Shown here: in pieces, positions 19,892 through 30,259 of the stretch
Layout of the letters: each line of letters begins with the position of its first letter
Numbering within the stretch: position 1 is the first letter of the stretch
Assembly (NCBI RefSeq): GCF_900636545.1
Contig: NZ_LR134290.1
Span: 3,472,001 to 3,536,000 of the forward strand
From: Pseudomonas mendocina
GTDB lineage: Bacteria > Pseudomonadota > Gammaproteobacteria > Pseudomonadales > Pseudomonadaceae
DNA: 64,000 nucleotides
Direction of reading: 5' to 3'
Made by a program: the position numbers and the translations under genes
Notes under the pieces: generated by a model
What the model was told of the DNA's origin: nothing
The model's database searches: none
Seen by the model: only the letters and a program-made list of their open reading frames with translations

Positions 19892-21087
19892 ACCATTTCG
19901 CCGAGGTCGCCCGCGTACCGGGCGACCCCATCCTCAGTCTGATGGAAGCCTATCGGCTGGACAGCAACCCGGCGCGCCTGGACCTTGGCGTTGGCGTGTA
20001 CAAGGACGCCCAAGGCCTGACGCCGATACCGCGCGCGGTGAAACTGGCCGAGCAGCGCCTGATCGACCTCGAACAGACCAAGACCTATGTCGGAGGCCAC
20101 GGCGACGCCGCGTTCGGTGCGCTCCTGAGCCAGCTGGTACTCGGTGCGAACTCACCATTGCTCACCGAACAGCGCGCCGGCGCCACGCAGACGCCCGGCG
20201 GTACCGGTGCGCTGCGCCTGGCGGGTGATTTCATCCGCCACTGCCTGCCCGGGCGCGGCATCTGGCTGAGCGATCCGACCTGGCCCATCCATGAAACCCT
20301 GTTCGCCGAAGCCGGGCTCAAGGTCGGCCATTATCCGTACGTCGGCGCTGACAACCGTCTCGACGTGGAGGCCATGATCGCCGCCCTCACCCACCTGCCC
20401 AAGGGCGACGTGGTGCTGCTGCATGCCTGCTGCCACAACCCCACCGGTTTCGACCTCTCCCCACGCGATTTCAAGCGCGTGCTGGAGGTGGTCAAGGCAC
20501 GCGAACTGCTGCCGCTGATCGACTTCGCCTACCAGGGCTTCGGCGACGGTTTGGAGCAGGACGCCTGGGCCGTGCGCCTGTTCGCCGCCGAACTGCCGGA
20601 GCTGCTGATCACCAGTTCCTGCTCGAAGAATTTCGGCCTGTATCGCGAGCGCACCGGCGCTCTGATCGTCTGTGCCGGCAACGCCGAGAAACTCATCGAC
20701 ATCCGCAGCCAGCTGGCCTCCATCGCCCGCAATCTGTGGTCGACGCCGCCCGCCCATGGCGCCGCTGTGGTGGCGCAGATACTCGGCGACGACGAGCTGA
20801 AAGGCCTCTGGCTGGACGAGCTGGAAGGTATGCGCCTACGCGTGGCCAGCCTGCGCCGTGGCCTGGTCGAAGCACTTGCGCCGCATGGGTTGAACGAGCG
20901 TTTCGCGCACATCGCCGAACAGCGCGGCATGTTCTCCTACACCGGGCTGTCGCCGCTGCAGGTGCAACGCCTGCGCGAGGAGTTCAGCGTGTACATGGTC
21001 GGCAGCGGCCGCGCCAACGTCGCGGGGCTGGATGCCAGCCGACTGGATCAACTAGCCGACGCCATCGCTCGGGTCTGCGTGAACTGA
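19888..21087 (+). CDS. phhC: Aromatic amino acid aminotransferase
   Basis: PLP enzyme that transaminates tyrosine to 4-hydroxyphenylpyruvate. It has 399 residues, class I aspartate/tyrosine aminotransferase type. Key segments are [20 protein letters not shown] at the N-terminus, [10 protein letters not shown], and the PLP-lysine loop [17 protein letters not shown]. It starts at GTG in a GTGA overlap with phhB. The C-terminal Arg for substrate carboxylate lies in [12 protein letters not shown]. It is followed by a GC-rich hairpin at 21092-21122. Confidence 0.95.
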   Translation: MNHFAEVARVPGDPILSLMEAYRLDSNPARLDLGVGVYKDAQGLTPIPRAVKLAEQRLIDLEQTKTYVGGHGDAAFGALLSQLVLGANSPLLTEQRAGATQTPGGTGALRLAGDFIRHCLPGRGIWLSDPTWPIHETLFAEAGLKVGHYPYVGADNRLDVEAMIAALTHLPKGDVVLLHACCHNPTGFDLSPRDFKRVLEVVKARELLPLIDFAYQGFGDGLEQDAWAVRLFAAELPELLITSSCSKNFGLYRERTGALIVCAGNAEKLIDIRSQLASIARNLWSTPPAHGAAVVAQILGDDELKGLWLDELEGMRLRVASLRRGLVEALAPHGLNERFAHIAEQRGMFSYTGLSPLQVQRLREEFSVYMVGSGRANVAGLDASRLDQLADAIARVCVN

Positions 21088-21091
21088 GTCA

Positions 21092-21122
21092 GCAGGCGGC
21101 GGGTCTTAGAGACCGCCGCCTG
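21092..21122. terminator. Hairpin after phhC
   Basis: A 14-15 bp nearly perfect stem (GCAGGCGGCGGGTCT/AGACCGCCGCCTGC) with a 2-3 nt loop and no T tract. It marks the end of the phhABC operon. Confidence 0.6.
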
Positions 21123-21172
21123 CCAGCTTCACAGCTATAGTGCGGTCATCGCCATTCACGACGGATTCGCCA

Positions 21173-22516
21173 ATGGCCGTACCCAGCAACATCCTTTTTC
21201 GCGCCTACCAGCGCATCATCCACAGCCTGGCGTTCTACCCGACGCTGATCGCCATCGGCTTCTTCCTGCTGTGCCTGCTGACCATGGCTGCCGAGTACCA
21301 GCCGTGGATGATGGCGTTCAAGGATCACGTCGATCTCGGCCTGGTAAGCAATGCAGACAATGCCAGGCTGATTCTCGGCACGCTGGTCACGGGTATTCTG
21401 TCACTGATGGTGTTCAGTTTCTCGATGGTCATGGTGGTGCTCAATAACGCAGCCGCATCGCTGTCACCACGGGTGATTCCCGGCCTGGTCAGCAACAAGG
21501 GGCACCAGAAAACCCTGGGGTTCTACCTCGGCACCATCCTCTACGCGCTGCTGCTCATCACCACAATCGAACAGGGCAACAATGAGCGGATACCCAGCCT
21601 CGGCGTGCTCATAACCCTGGCCCTGGGCATCGTCTGCCTGGGCCTGTTCGTGCACTTCATTCGCTCGATATCGCAGTCGATTCAGGTCGAGCACATCCTC
21701 GGTAACCTCTACAGCACCAGCCTGGAAAAGCTCGATGCCTGCGGTGGCAGTCCAGCTTCGCGCGACGCCGCGCCCCAATGGCCGGATGACAGTGAGTGGA
21801 TCACTGTGCACGCGCAGCGTAACGGCTACTTCAAGGAGCTCAACGTCAAGGAGGTCAATACGCTGCTGCAGCGCCATCAGATACGGATGACAGTCCTTGC
21901 CCACCGCGGTTTCTTCGTCAGCGAGGGGCATCCGCTGTTTCGCCTGGAGCGTCCGCTGGACGAGGGGGCCTGCCAGCAACTGCTCGATTGCTTCGACTTT
22001 TTCATCGAGGAGTACGCCAGCAGCCATTACTTCTTCGGCTGTCGGCAGATGTCAGAGATCGCCGTGAAGGCGCTGAGCCCCGGCATCAACGATCCAGGCA
22101 CGGCAATCAAGACCGTGGACCTGCTCAGCGTACTGTTGAGCAGACGCCTGGCGCTGTCCGAACGAGATTTCGCCAGCCTGCCCGACGAGCCACCGCGGCT
22201 GTGCTACCAGGAGCTGTCGCTGGACCAGCTACTGCTGCAACTGCTGGGTCCGATACGCACCTATGGCGCGGCCGATGTCTGTGTGCTGGTCAGCCTGCTG
22301 CAGGCCTTCAAGAACCTGCTACATCACCCTGCCAGCACGCAGCAGCGCGCCGACCTTCTGTGCCACGCACGCAGCGTACGCGACACCGCCGAGCGCCATT
22401 TGAAAGATCGACGTGATCGCGAGGAAATCAACGATTTCATCGCGCGCATCAATCGTACGTTGCACGATTCGGATCAGCCACTGATGCCCCTGCACATCGC
22501 GGGCGAGGCACCATGA
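21173..22516 (+). CDS. DUF2254 family membrane protein
   Basis: An inner-membrane protein of 447 residues and unknown role. Four hydrophobic helices fill the first about 165 residues (for example TLIAIGFFLLCLLTMAAEY and LILGTLVTGILSLMVFSF). A soluble C-terminal region contains KALSPGINDPGTAIKTVDLL, the family hallmark. The ATG at 21173 is preferred to a GTG 11 codons upstream, though neither has a strong ribosome site. It is monocistronic, downstream of phhC. Confidence 0.85.
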   Translation: MAVPSNILFRAYQRIIHSLAFYPTLIAIGFFLLCLLTMAAEYQPWMMAFKDHVDLGLVSNADNARLILGTLVTGILSLMVFSFSMVMVVLNNAAASLSPRVIPGLVSNKGHQKTLGFYLGTILYALLLITTIEQGNNERIPSLGVLITLALGIVCLGLFVHFIRSISQSIQVEHILGNLYSTSLEKLDACGGSPASRDAAPQWPDDSEWITVHAQRNGYFKELNVKEVNTLLQRHQIRMTVLAHRGFFVSEGHPLFRLERPLDEGACQQLLDCFDFFIEEYASSHYFFGCRQMSEIAVKALSPGINDPGTAIKTVDLLSVLLSRRLALSERDFASLPDEPPRLCYQELSLDQLLLQLLGPIRTYGAADVCVLVSLLQAFKNLLHHPASTQQRADLLCHARSVRDTAERHLKDRRDREEINDFIARINRTLHDSDQPLMPLHIAGEAP

Positions 22517-22661
22517 CGGTGCAAAGTTTGCCGTCAAAAAATTGCACCACCGTTCTTCATTAAAAATAACTCTTTAGAATCAAATAGATAAAGGACAATC
22601 CGGGAAGTCATGGCGTGCTTCATGCTTGCTATCAGGGGCACAGTTCCCTAGGGTAGTTTGC

Positions 22662-23924
22662 ATGTGGTCCCTGATTGCCCCCATCAGTTCATTGCTGAGC
22701 GGGGTCGCGTTACTCCTGCTTGGCAATGGTCTGCTCAACACCCTCCTGACCCTGCGTGGCGTCGCCGAAGGCTACTCCACCACGATGCTCGGACTGATCA
22801 TGTCCGGGTACTTCGTCGGGTTCCTTCTCGGCACCTGGCTGGCGACGCCGCTGGTCAGGCGCATCGGGCACATTCGCGCGTTCGCCTGTTGCGCAGCCCT
22901 GGCTGCCATCGCCGCCCTGCTCCATTTGCTGCTGATCGATCCGTGGGTCTGGCTGCTGCTACGCGTACTCTATGGCCTCGGACTGGTGACGCTGTACATG
23001 GTCATCGAGAGCTGGCTCAACGCCCAGGCGCCCAACGAGAAACGCGGCCAGGTATTCGCGGTATACATGGCAGTCAACCTCGGCGCCCTGGCCCTGGCCC
23101 AGCAGTTGCTACACCTGGCCGACCCGGTGCAGTTCACCCTGTTCGCCATCGCCGCGATCCTGATCAGTGCCGCGCTGATGCCCATCACGCTCACCCGTCA
23201 GGCACAACCGACACTGCCCGAGTCGCCGCCGACAAACCTTCGCCAACTGTGGGAGATCGCACCGCTGGCGATCATCGCCGCAGGCCTGTCCGGCCTGGCG
23301 ATGGGCGGCTTCTGGGGCATGGCACCGGTCTATGCGAGCCTGGCCGGCTTCGATACATCCGGCGTCGGCCTGCTGATGACCGCCACCATTCTCGGCGGCG
23401 CCCTGCTGCAATGGCCCATCGGTATCTATTCGGATCGCCACGACCGGCGCCAGGTGCTGCTGCGGGTGGTGATCCTGGCGGTCGTGCTGGCACTGATCAT
23501 GAGCCTGCTGCCGGCAGGGCCGCTGCTGCTCGGCGCGATCTTCATCTGGGGCGGCCTGGCCTTCGCCATCTACCCCATCGCCGTCGCGCAGTTGATCGAC
23601 CAGTTGCACAGCGACGAGATTCTCTCCGGCTCCGCCAGCCTGCTGATGGTCAACGGCATCGGCTCGGTGTGCGGCCCACTGCTGGCCGGCGTGTTGATGG
23701 AACAACTGGGCGCCAGCGCACTGCCGCTGTACTTCGCCAGCACACTCGGCCTGCTGGCTGCCTACACCTTCTACCGGCTGCGCCATGTCAGTGACCTGGT
23801 CAGCGGCGACGCCGCGCACTTCGTACCCATGCTGCGCACCAGCCCAACGGTGCTGGAGCTGATGCCCGATGCGCCGGCGCAAGAGCACGAACAGATGGAG
23901 GACAACCCGAACCCAGCGTCCTGA
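22662..23924 (+). CDS. MFS transporter (YcaD-like)
   Basis: A 12-helix major facilitator of 420 residues, starting MWSLIAPISSLLSGVALLLL. The cytoplasmic loop between helices 2 and 3 (LATPLVRRIGHIRAFACCAA) and between helices 8 and 9 (GIYSDRHDRRQVLLRV) carries the MFS charge motif. A C-terminal hydrophilic tail of about 45 residues ends in EHEQMEDNPNPAS. It is 117 bp upstream of ggpPS on the same strand, so a link to osmolyte or sugar handling is possible but unproven. Confidence 0.85.
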   Translation: MWSLIAPISSLLSGVALLLLGNGLLNTLLTLRGVAEGYSTTMLGLIMSGYFVGFLLGTWLATPLVRRIGHIRAFACCAALAAIAALLHLLLIDPWVWLLLRVLYGLGLVTLYMVIESWLNAQAPNEKRGQVFAVYMAVNLGALALAQQLLHLADPVQFTLFAIAAILISAALMPITLTRQAQPTLPESPPTNLRQLWEIAPLAIIAAGLSGLAMGGFWGMAPVYASLAGFDTSGVGLLMTATILGGALLQWPIGIYSDRHDRRQVLLRVVILAVVLALIMSLLPAGPLLLGAIFIWGGLAFAIYPIAVAQLIDQLHSDEILSGSASLLMVNGIGSVCGPLLAGVLMEQLGASALPLYFASTLGLLAAYTFYRLRHVSDLVSGDAAHFVPMLRTSPTVLELMPDAPAQEHEQMEDNPNPAS

Positions 23925-24041
23925 AGACGTGAACCGGCTGTTTCGGCAAGGCCCCGAGCCTACCCCAAGCAGCCAGAAACCCGGCCCGTCGGCCGCGTGC
24001 ATTCGCGCCGAGCCGCAGCGGCCACTTCTGGAGAAACAACG

Positions 24042-26300
24042 ATGCTATTAGCCACCGACCTGGATGGAACCTTTCTCGCTGGCGATCCCGAAGATCGCCT
24101 GAGCCTCTACCAGACCATCGCCGCCCACCCCGAGATCAAGCTCGCCTACGTCACCGGGCGCAGCCTGGAGGCGGTGCTGCCACTGCTGGCCGACCCGACG
24201 CTGCCGCAGCCGGACTACATCATCGCCGACGTCGGCGCGACCCTGGTGCATGGCGACAGCCTGCAACCGATCCAACCGCTGCAGAGCGTGGTCGATGTCC
24301 GCTGGCCCGGCGAAAGCCAGGTGGCCAGCGCCATCGAACCGTTCGGCCTGGAGCGCCAGGACGTGCCACAGGCGCGCCGCTGCTCCTACTTCTGCACGCC
24401 TGAGCAGGCAGCCAACCCGGCGCTACGCGAGATCGCCGATGAACTGGGCTGCGACCTGCTCTACTCCGCCGAGCTGTACCTGGACTTTCTGCCCAAAGGG
24501 GTTAACAAGGGCAGCAGCCTGCAGGCCCTGGCCGACTGGCTGGAGCTGGATCACGACCAGGTGCTGGCGGCCGGCGATACGCTCAATGACCTGTCCATGC
24601 TCAGCGCCAGCTTCCATGGCGTCTGCGTCGGCCAGTCGGAAGCCGCGCTGCTGGAAGCCACGCGCAGCCACTCGCGCACCCTGCACGCCAGCCGCCCTGG
24701 CTGCGGCGGGATTCTCGAAGCCTTCGCCCATTTCGGCTTCCTTGGCGAGCACGGCATCGCCGCCGAACGGCGCCAGGCCGCGCAGCCGGGCAAGGCCGAG
24801 CTGGTGATGGTCTACCATCGCCTGCCCTATGAGGAATACCGCAACGCCGCCGGCAAGCTGCAACGCCGCCGCCCCACCTCACCCAACGGCATCATCCCCA
24901 CCCTGCTCAGTTTCTTCGGTGACGGCCAGCCCGGCTCCTGGGTCGCCTGGGCCGTGCACGAGGATGGCGACGAGCCGTTCGACAGCCACACCACCGTGGA
25001 TGCCGAACGCTATCCCAAGCTGACCGCCGCGCGGGTCAAGCTGAGCAAGGAAGAGGTGGACATCTTCTACAAGCGCTTCTCCAAGGAAGCCTTCTGGCCC
25101 ACCCTACACACCTTCTGGGAGCGCGCCACCTTCAACGAGGACGACTGGCAGGTGTTCCTCAGGGTCAACCGCGCCTTCGCCGAACGCACCGCGCTGGAAG
25201 CCGCCGAGGGCGCCATCGTCTGGCTGCACGACTACAACCTGTGGATGGTGCCGGCCTACCTGCGCGAACTGCGCCCGGACCTGCGCATCGCCTTCTTCCA
25301 CCACACCTACTTCCCCTCGGCCGACGTGTTCAACGTGCTGCCCTGGCGCCGGCAGATCGTCGGCAGCCTGCTGCAATGCGACTACATCGGTTTCCATATC
25401 CCGCGTCAGGTGGAGAACTTCGTCGACGTTGCCCGCGGTGTGTTCCCGCTCAAGACGCTGGAACGGCAGAGCTGCGCGCCGCGCTTCATTACCTATGGTT
25501 GCGCCGTGGGCCTGGAGCGCATGACCACGGCCCTGGATACCGGTACCCGCCAGGTCAAGCTCGGCGCACACCCAGTAGGCCTGGACATCGACCGTGTGCG
25601 CAATGCATTGGAGGCACCGAAGATCAAGGAACTGATGGGCCAGCTGCGCGAAGAGATGAAGGGCGTGAAGCTGATTCTCGCGGTCGAGCGCCTCGACTAC
25701 ACCAAGGGCATCCTGGAAAAGCTCAACGCCTACGAGCGCCTGCTTGACGACAACCCCGAGCTGCTCGGCAAGGTCACCCTGGTGACGGTCTGCGTGCCGG
25801 CAGCACGCGAGATGACGGTGTACGACGAGCTGCAGACGCAGATCGAACAGGCCGTGGGGCGCATCAATGGACGCTTCGCCCGCATCGGCTGGACACCGCT
25901 GCAGTTCTTCTTCCGCAGCCTGCCATTCGAGGAAGTCAGCGCCTGGTACGCCATGGCCGACGTCATGTGGATCACCCCACTGCGTGATGGCCTCAATCTG
26001 GTGGCCAAGGAGTTCGTCGCCGCGCAAGGCCTGCTCGGTGGGCGTGGCGTGCTGGTGCTGTCGGAATTCGCCGGCGCCGCCGCCGAGCTCAAGGGCGCAT
26101 TGCTGACCAACCCGCACGACCCGGCCGACCTGGCGCAGACCTGCTATCTGGCGCTGAACCTGCCCAAAAGCGAGGCCCAGGCGCGGCTGCGCGAGCTGTT
26201 CGATATCGTTTGCTTCAACGACATCCGCCGTTGGGGCGAGGACTTCCTGGCGGGCGTGCAGGTGGAGGAAGAGCGCGAGCCGCTGACGCTGGCGGGCTGA
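24042..26300 (+). CDS. ggpPS: Bifunctional glucosylglycerol-phosphate phosphatase/synthase fusion
   Basis: Makes the compatible solute glucosylglycerol from a nucleotide sugar and glycerol-3-phosphate. It has 752 residues. The N-terminal about 245 residues are a HAD phosphatase: DLDGTF at 6-11, the conserved Lys in PKGVNKGSSLQAL, and the final Asp pair in AAGDTLNDLSML. The rest is a GT20 synthase with VWLHDYNLWMVPAYL, FFHHTYFP, VERLDYTKGILEKL and TPLRDGLNLVAKEF. The ATG at 24042 has GGAGAAACAACG upstream. Such fusions are known from Azotobacter vinelandii and P. anguilliseptica. A trehalose-phosphate role is less likely given the fused sucrose-phosphatase-like domain. Confidence 0.85.
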   Translation: MLLATDLDGTFLAGDPEDRLSLYQTIAAHPEIKLAYVTGRSLEAVLPLLADPTLPQPDYIIADVGATLVHGDSLQPIQPLQSVVDVRWPGESQVASAIEPFGLERQDVPQARRCSYFCTPEQAANPALREIADELGCDLLYSAELYLDFLPKGVNKGSSLQALADWLELDHDQVLAAGDTLNDLSMLSASFHGVCVGQSEAALLEATRSHSRTLHASRPGCGGILEAFAHFGFLGEHGIAAERRQAAQPGKAELVMVYHRLPYEEYRNAAGKLQRRRPTSPNGIIPTLLSFFGDGQPGSWVAWAVHEDGDEPFDSHTTVDAERYPKLTAARVKLSKEEVDIFYKRFSKEAFWPTLHTFWERATFNEDDWQVFLRVNRAFAERTALEAAEGAIVWLHDYNLWMVPAYLRELRPDLRIAFFHHTYFPSADVFNVLPWRRQIVGSLLQCDYIGFHIPRQVENFVDVARGVFPLKTLERQSCAPRFITYGCAVGLERMTTALDTGTRQVKLGAHPVGLDIDRVRNALEAPKIKELMGQLREEMKGVKLILAVERLDYTKGILEKLNAYERLLDDNPELLGKVTLVTVCVPAAREMTVYDELQTQIEQAVGRINGRFARIGWTPLQFFFRSLPFEEVSAWYAMADVMWITPLRDGLNLVAKEFVAAQGLLGGRGVLVLSEFAGAAAELKGALLTNPHDPADLAQTCYLALNLPKSEAQARLRELFDIVCFNDIRRWGEDFLAGVQVEEEREPLTLAG

Positions 26301-26310
26301 AAAACAGCGC

Positions 26311-26383
26311 TCGCGGCTGAAGCGGAATGCCGCCCAACCGCTCCTACCCAACTATTAGTCTGTAGGAGCGGCTTCAGCCGCGA
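26311..26383. repeat. Inverted pair of REP elements after ggpPS
   Basis: TCGCGGCTGAAGCGG...CCGCTCCTAC faces GTAGGAGCGGCTTCAGCCGC across a short linker. It is a convergent-gene spacer REP doublet of the same family as 38476-38536 and 45485-45506. Confidence 0.8.
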
Positions 26384-26439
26384 ATACCCGATCCCGCACC
26401 GCCGCGGATTGCATCCGGACTAGGCTTGGATGCTTGCTG

Positions 26440-26859
26440 TCAGCCCTCCTGACTATCGACCACGCAATTGATCATCCATGGCACACCAAAGCGGTCGGTG
26501 AGCATGGCGAATTGGGTCGCCCAGAAGGTGGCTTGCAGCTCCATCTGCACCTCGCCACCGGCCGACAACGCTTCATAGAGGCGCTCGGCCTCCGGCACGT
26601 TGTCCACCTGCAGGGAAATCGAGCAGCCCTTGATCCCTTCGTGCGGATACTGCGGGATGGTGTCAGAGGCCATCAGGATCTGATCACCCGCGGTCAGGCA
26701 AACATGCATCACCCGGTCGTGAAACTCCGGCGGCACTTCGCGGGCATCCGGGCTTTCGCCGAAGCGCATCAGCTCCAGCTTGCCACCCAGCAGTTCGGCG
26801 TAGAAATTGAAGGCTTCCTCGCACCGGCCGTCGAACATCAGATAGGCATGTATCTTCAT
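26440..26859 (-). CDS. PhnB-like VOC (glyoxalase fold) protein
   Basis: A small cytoplasmic protein of 139 residues with the vicinal-oxygen-chelate fold: MKIHAYLMFDGRCEEAFNFY at the N-terminus and a DRFGVPWMINC strand at the end. PhnB-like members often lack defined activity. Its ATG overlaps the stop of the YciI-like gene upstream (ATGA), so the two are co-translated. The same pair of families occurs together in many proteobacteria, sometimes with an ECF sigma factor, which is absent here. Confidence 0.85.
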   Translation of the reverse strand: MKIHAYLMFDGRCEEAFNFYAELLGGKLELMRFGESPDAREVPPEFHDRVMHVCLTAGDQILMASDTIPQYPHEGIKGCSISLQVDNVPEAERLYEALSAGGEVQMELQATFWATQFAMLTDRFGVPWMINCVVDSQEG

Positions 26860-27296
26860 CGTTGCTCTCCTTGGTTTTCACTGCTGATGCGCGCGCGGAT
26901 ACGCTCTTCCTGCTCGCGCAACTCGGGGGTGAACTCGGCGCCGAAATCCTCGACCTCGAAAATCTGCCGAATCTCAATATCGGATTCGCCAGGCATGGGG
27001 CTGGGACAGCGCTTGACCCAGTCGATGCAGGCCTGCAGCGACTCACACTGAAAGATCCAGAAACCGGCCACCAGCTCCTTGGTTTCCATGAACGGGCCAT
27101 CGATCACCGTGCGCTGCGCCCCGGAGAACCGCACCCGCGCGCCTTTGGCGCTGGGATGTAGCCCCTCGCCAGCCAGCATCACACCCGCGGCGGCCAGCTC
27201 TTCGTTGTAACGGCCCATGGCCGTCAACAACTCCTCACTGGGCATCAGACCGGCTTCGGAATCCGCGGTCGCTTTGACAATCACCATGAAACGCAT
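26856..27296 (-). CDS. YciI/DGPF-domain protein
   Basis: A 146-residue protein of the YCII (DGPF) family: MRFMVIVKATADSEAGLMPS, then VIDGPFMETKELVAGFWIF, whose DGPF motif names the family. The fold is ferredoxin-like and the function unknown. AAGGAGAAAGGCG precedes the ATG. It is first of a two-gene operon with the VOC protein. Confidence 0.85.
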   Translation of the reverse strand: MRFMVIVKATADSEAGLMPSEELLTAMGRYNEELAAAGVMLAGEGLHPSAKGARVRFSGAQRTVIDGPFMETKELVAGFWIFQCESLQACIDWVKRCPSPMPGESDIEIRQIFEVEDFGAEFTPELREQEERIRARISSENQGEQR

Positions 27297-27500
27297 CGCC
27301 TTTCTCCTTGTTCGAGTCGAAGTCGCGCGCAGGGTGTCTCCCTACGGCTGACAGTGAACCCAGGGCGGGGTTCTATGCAGTAGTCGAATGGGCAACGGAA
27401 CAATAGACAGGCGATGAAGAAGTTTTTGGTGGGGTCGTCAGAGACGACCCGCGGGGAGAGCTTCGCGCGGAGCCCTATGAGGCACACCGCGCAGGCTGAA

Positions 27501-29423
27501 TCAAACGCGGAAGCGGCTGACCATGGACTGCAGCTGGCCGCCCAGGCGCGCCAGCTCGGCTGAGGACTTGGCCGTTTCGTCGCTGGCAGTGGCGGTCTGT
27601 TCGGAGACATCGCGCACGCTGAGGATGCTGCGGCTGATCTCCTCGGCCACGGCGCTTTGCTGTTCCGCGGCAGCGGCGATCTGCTGGTTCATCGACTGGA
27701 TGTTGGACACCGCCTGGGTGATGCTGCCCAGCGAATCGCCAGCCTTGCGCGTCAGTTCGACGCTGCTGTCGGTCAGATTGCGGCTGTTGCGCATCACCGC
27801 AGCGACCTGCTGGGTGCCGCTCTGCAAGCCGGCGATCAGCGCCTCGATCTCCTCGGTGGACTTCTGCGTACGCTGCGCCAGGCCGCGAACCTCATCGGCG
27901 ACCACGGCGAAACCGCGCCCGGCCTCGCCGGCACGCGCGGCCTCGATGGCGGCGTTGAGCGCCAGCAGGTTGGTCTGCTCGGCCACCGACTTGATCACGT
28001 CCATGACGCTGCCGATCTTGTCGCTTTCCTGCTGCAGGCCATTCATCGCATCGCTGGAGCGGCTGACCTCGGCGGCCAGACGTTCGATCTGCGAAATTAC
28101 CTCGGCGACCACCTGATCACCGACACGCGCCTGGCCATCGGCCTGGTTGGCCGCCTGCGAGGCCTGCTCGGCATTGCGCGCAACTTCCTGCACGGTGGCC
28201 GACATTTCGTGCATGGCGGTGGCAACCTGATCGGTCTCGCTCTTCTGGCTGTTGGCGCCTGCGCTGGTCTGCTCGGTCACCGCCGACAATTCTTCGGCTG
28301 CGCTGGCAATCTGCGTGACGCTGTCGCGGATACCACCGATCAGCTCGCGCAGGGTGGTAGCCATATGCTGGATGCCCTGCTGCAACTGCCCCATCTCGTC
28401 GCGGCGGTCGACCTGCACGGTAGCGGTCAGGTCGCCCTCGGCAATGCGGCGCACCGCGCCCAGGGTGTCCTGCAATGGATGCGTAATCTGCCGGGTGATG
28501 ATCCAGGCCGCGAGCACGCCGAAGAGTAGCGCCAGCAGCGTAGTGATGATCTGCAGGTTGCGTGCGGTCGCAGTTTCCTCATCACGGCGGTCGATCTGAA
28601 TCTGTACCAGCGCCTCGTTATCCTTGACGATCTGGTAGCCCTGCTGGGTCAGCTCCACACGCGCAGCAACGATGATGTCGTTGGCCTGGCTGAAGCGCTG
28701 CACCTGCGCCCGATAGGCATCGAGACCGGCACGTACCGCGCTGATCGCATCGCCCTGCTCGCCTGCGAAGGCTGCCGCCAGAGCGTCGATACTCTGCACG
28801 GCGCGCTCGGTCTGGGCACGCATCGCCTGCTCGGTCTGCGGGTTTGGGTTGGCCGTATAGCCGCGTACCTCGTAACGGGTCAGCTGCAGATTCTCACGCA
28901 CGTCGCGCACGGCCAGGTAACGCTCGGAACGCCGCTCGTCGAACTCAGGCATCAGCTGCACGGCCTTATACAAGTTTTCAAGCTCGGCAAAAGCCTGCTT
29001 CGCCAGGCTGCCCATCTGTTCGCGAGCAGCGCGTGCCGTGCGATAGGCCTCGGCCATGCGATTGAAGGATTGCTTGTACAGTTCGATCTGCTCGGCCTGT
29101 TGCGCCAGCAGCCGAACGTTTTCCTCGCTGCGGAAACGGCTGCGCACGTCAGCGTGCGCATTGCTGTAGCTGGCCAGCGACTTTTGCACCACCTCGGCCA
29201 TCTTCTCGTCACCGTTATCGAGCATGTAACGCAGGCGGTCGACACGCAGCTCAGTCAGCAGATTGCTCAGGTGATTGATGTCGGCAGTCCAGTTGCTGCG
29301 CTGGATGAGGCCACCCATGCTGGTCCAGGCAACGCTGGCAAGGATCAGGGTCAGGGCCAGCACCAGACCGAAGCCGAGCGCGAGTTTGCGGGTCACGCTG
29401 AGGTTAGCGAACCAGGTGTTCAT
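27501..29423 (-). CDS. Methyl-accepting chemotaxis protein with helical periplasmic sensor
   Basis: Transmembrane chemoreceptor of 640 residues. TM1 is near 12-32. A long all-helical periplasmic domain (about 33-285) resembles the helical bimodular (HBM) type of McpS, which is nearly the same length. TM2 ([18 protein letters not shown]) leads to HAMP and a signalling domain with [20 protein letters not shown]. The ATG at 29423 has GGAGAATTTC upstream. It lies downstream of eda on the same strand, with 163 bp between. The ligand is unknown; organic acids are sensed by McpS. Confidence 0.9.
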   Translation of the reverse strand: MNTWFANLSVTRKLALGFGLVLALTLILASVAWTSMGGLIQRSNWTADINHLSNLLTELRVDRLRYMLDNGDEKMAEVVQKSLASYSNAHADVRSRFRSEENVRLLAQQAEQIELYKQSFNRMAEAYRTARAAREQMGSLAKQAFAELENLYKAVQLMPEFDERRSERYLAVRDVRENLQLTRYEVRGYTANPNPQTEQAMRAQTERAVQSIDALAAAFAGEQGDAISAVRAGLDAYRAQVQRFSQANDIIVAARVELTQQGYQIVKDNEALVQIQIDRRDEETATARNLQIITTLLALLFGVLAAWIITRQITHPLQDTLGAVRRIAEGDLTATVQVDRRDEMGQLQQGIQHMATTLRELIGGIRDSVTQIASAAEELSAVTEQTSAGANSQKSETDQVATAMHEMSATVQEVARNAEQASQAANQADGQARVGDQVVAEVISQIERLAAEVSRSSDAMNGLQQESDKIGSVMDVIKSVAEQTNLLALNAAIEAARAGEAGRGFAVVADEVRGLAQRTQKSTEEIEALIAGLQSGTQQVAAVMRNSRNLTDSSVELTRKAGDSLGSITQAVSNIQSMNQQIAAAAEQQSAVAEEISRSILSVRDVSEQTATASDETAKSSAELARLGGQLQSMVSRFRV

Positions 29424-29552
29424 GAAATTCTCCAACTGCGGATGTTTCGGGTTTCGCTGGAGAATTGTTTTTGTTGAAGCCAGCACAAGGGATCAGCTGA
29501 CGTACCAGGCGACCACTACGGCACAGATTTTAAGCGGGAAGACGTCACGACA

Positions 29553-29574
29553 GCGCCACCGGTGGCGGTGGCGC
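29553..29574 (-). terminator. GC-rich hairpin after eda
   Basis: GCGCCACC and GGTGGCGC arms with a 6-nt loop lie 12 bp downstream of the eda stop. There is no clear T tract. It may end or stabilise the zwf-pgl-eda mRNA before the chemoreceptor gene. Confidence 0.5.
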
Positions 29575-29586
29575 CTTGCGCTTCCA

Positions 29587-30258
29587 TCATTCCAACAGTT
29601 GCAGGGCCTCGGCGCTGCATTGCTGGATGCGCGCCCAATCGCTGTTTTCCACCCATTCACGCTGGAACATCCAGGTGCCACCGATGCACATGACATTGGG
29701 CTGCGCCATGTAGCGCTGCAGGTTGTCCGCGGTAATGCCTCCGGTCGGACAGAAGCGCACGCCGCCGAAAGGTCCGGCGAGCGCCTTGAGCATCGCCACG
29801 CCGCCACAGACCTCTGCCGGAAACAGCTTGAAGCGGCGATAGCCCAAGGCGTAGCCGACCATCACATCGGACGCGCTGCTCACACCCGGCAGCAGCGGTA
29901 GCGGGCTGTCCAGCGCCGCCAGCAGCAGTTCGCGCGTGCTACCCGGCGTGACGATGAACTGCGCACCGGCCGCAGTCGCGGCAGCGAGCATGCTCTCGTC
30001 CAGCACGGTGCCGGCGCCGATACAGAGCTCGGGGCGTTCGGCACGCAGGCGACGAATCGCCTCCAGGCCGTGCTCCGAGCGCAGGGTCACTTCCAGCACG
30101 CGCAGGCCACCGGCGGCCAGTGCATCGGCCAGGGGCAGGATGTCCGCCTCACGGGCAATGGTGATCACCGGCATGATCCGCGCCTGCGCGCAGATGCGGT
30201 CGATCTCGGCGATTTTGTCGACCATGCGCGCGCGCTGGTCTTGGTCGGGGCTGGTCAT
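29587..30258 (-). CDS. eda: KDPG aldolase (2-keto-3-deoxy-6-phosphogluconate aldolase)
   Basis: Splits KDPG to pyruvate and glyceraldehyde-3-phosphate in the Entner-Doudoroff pathway. It has 223 residues, class I aldolase trimer type. The Schiff-base lysine is in RRFKLFPAEVCGG and the catalytic Glu in LRVLEVTLRSEHGLEAI; GAGTVLDE and FCPTGGITADNL are also present. The ATG at 30258 follows the pgl stop directly. It is third in zwf-pgl-eda. Confidence 0.96.
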   Translation of the reverse strand: MTSPDQDQRARMVDKIAEIDRICAQARIMPVITIAREADILPLADALAAGGLRVLEVTLRSEHGLEAIRRLRAERPELCIGAGTVLDESMLAAATAAGAQFIVTPGSTRELLLAALDSPLPLLPGVSSASDVMVGYALGYRRFKLFPAEVCGGVAMLKALAGPFGGVRFCPTGGITADNLQRYMAQPNVMCIGGTWMFQREWVENSDWARIQQCSAEALQLLE

Positions 30259-30259
30259 G

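Noticed and set aside
27432..27450. GGGTCGTC/GACGACCC hairpin between the YciI and chemoreceptor genes
   Set aside because: A good 8-bp stem, but the flanking tract on the minus strand is A-rich, not T-rich, so it was not called a terminator.
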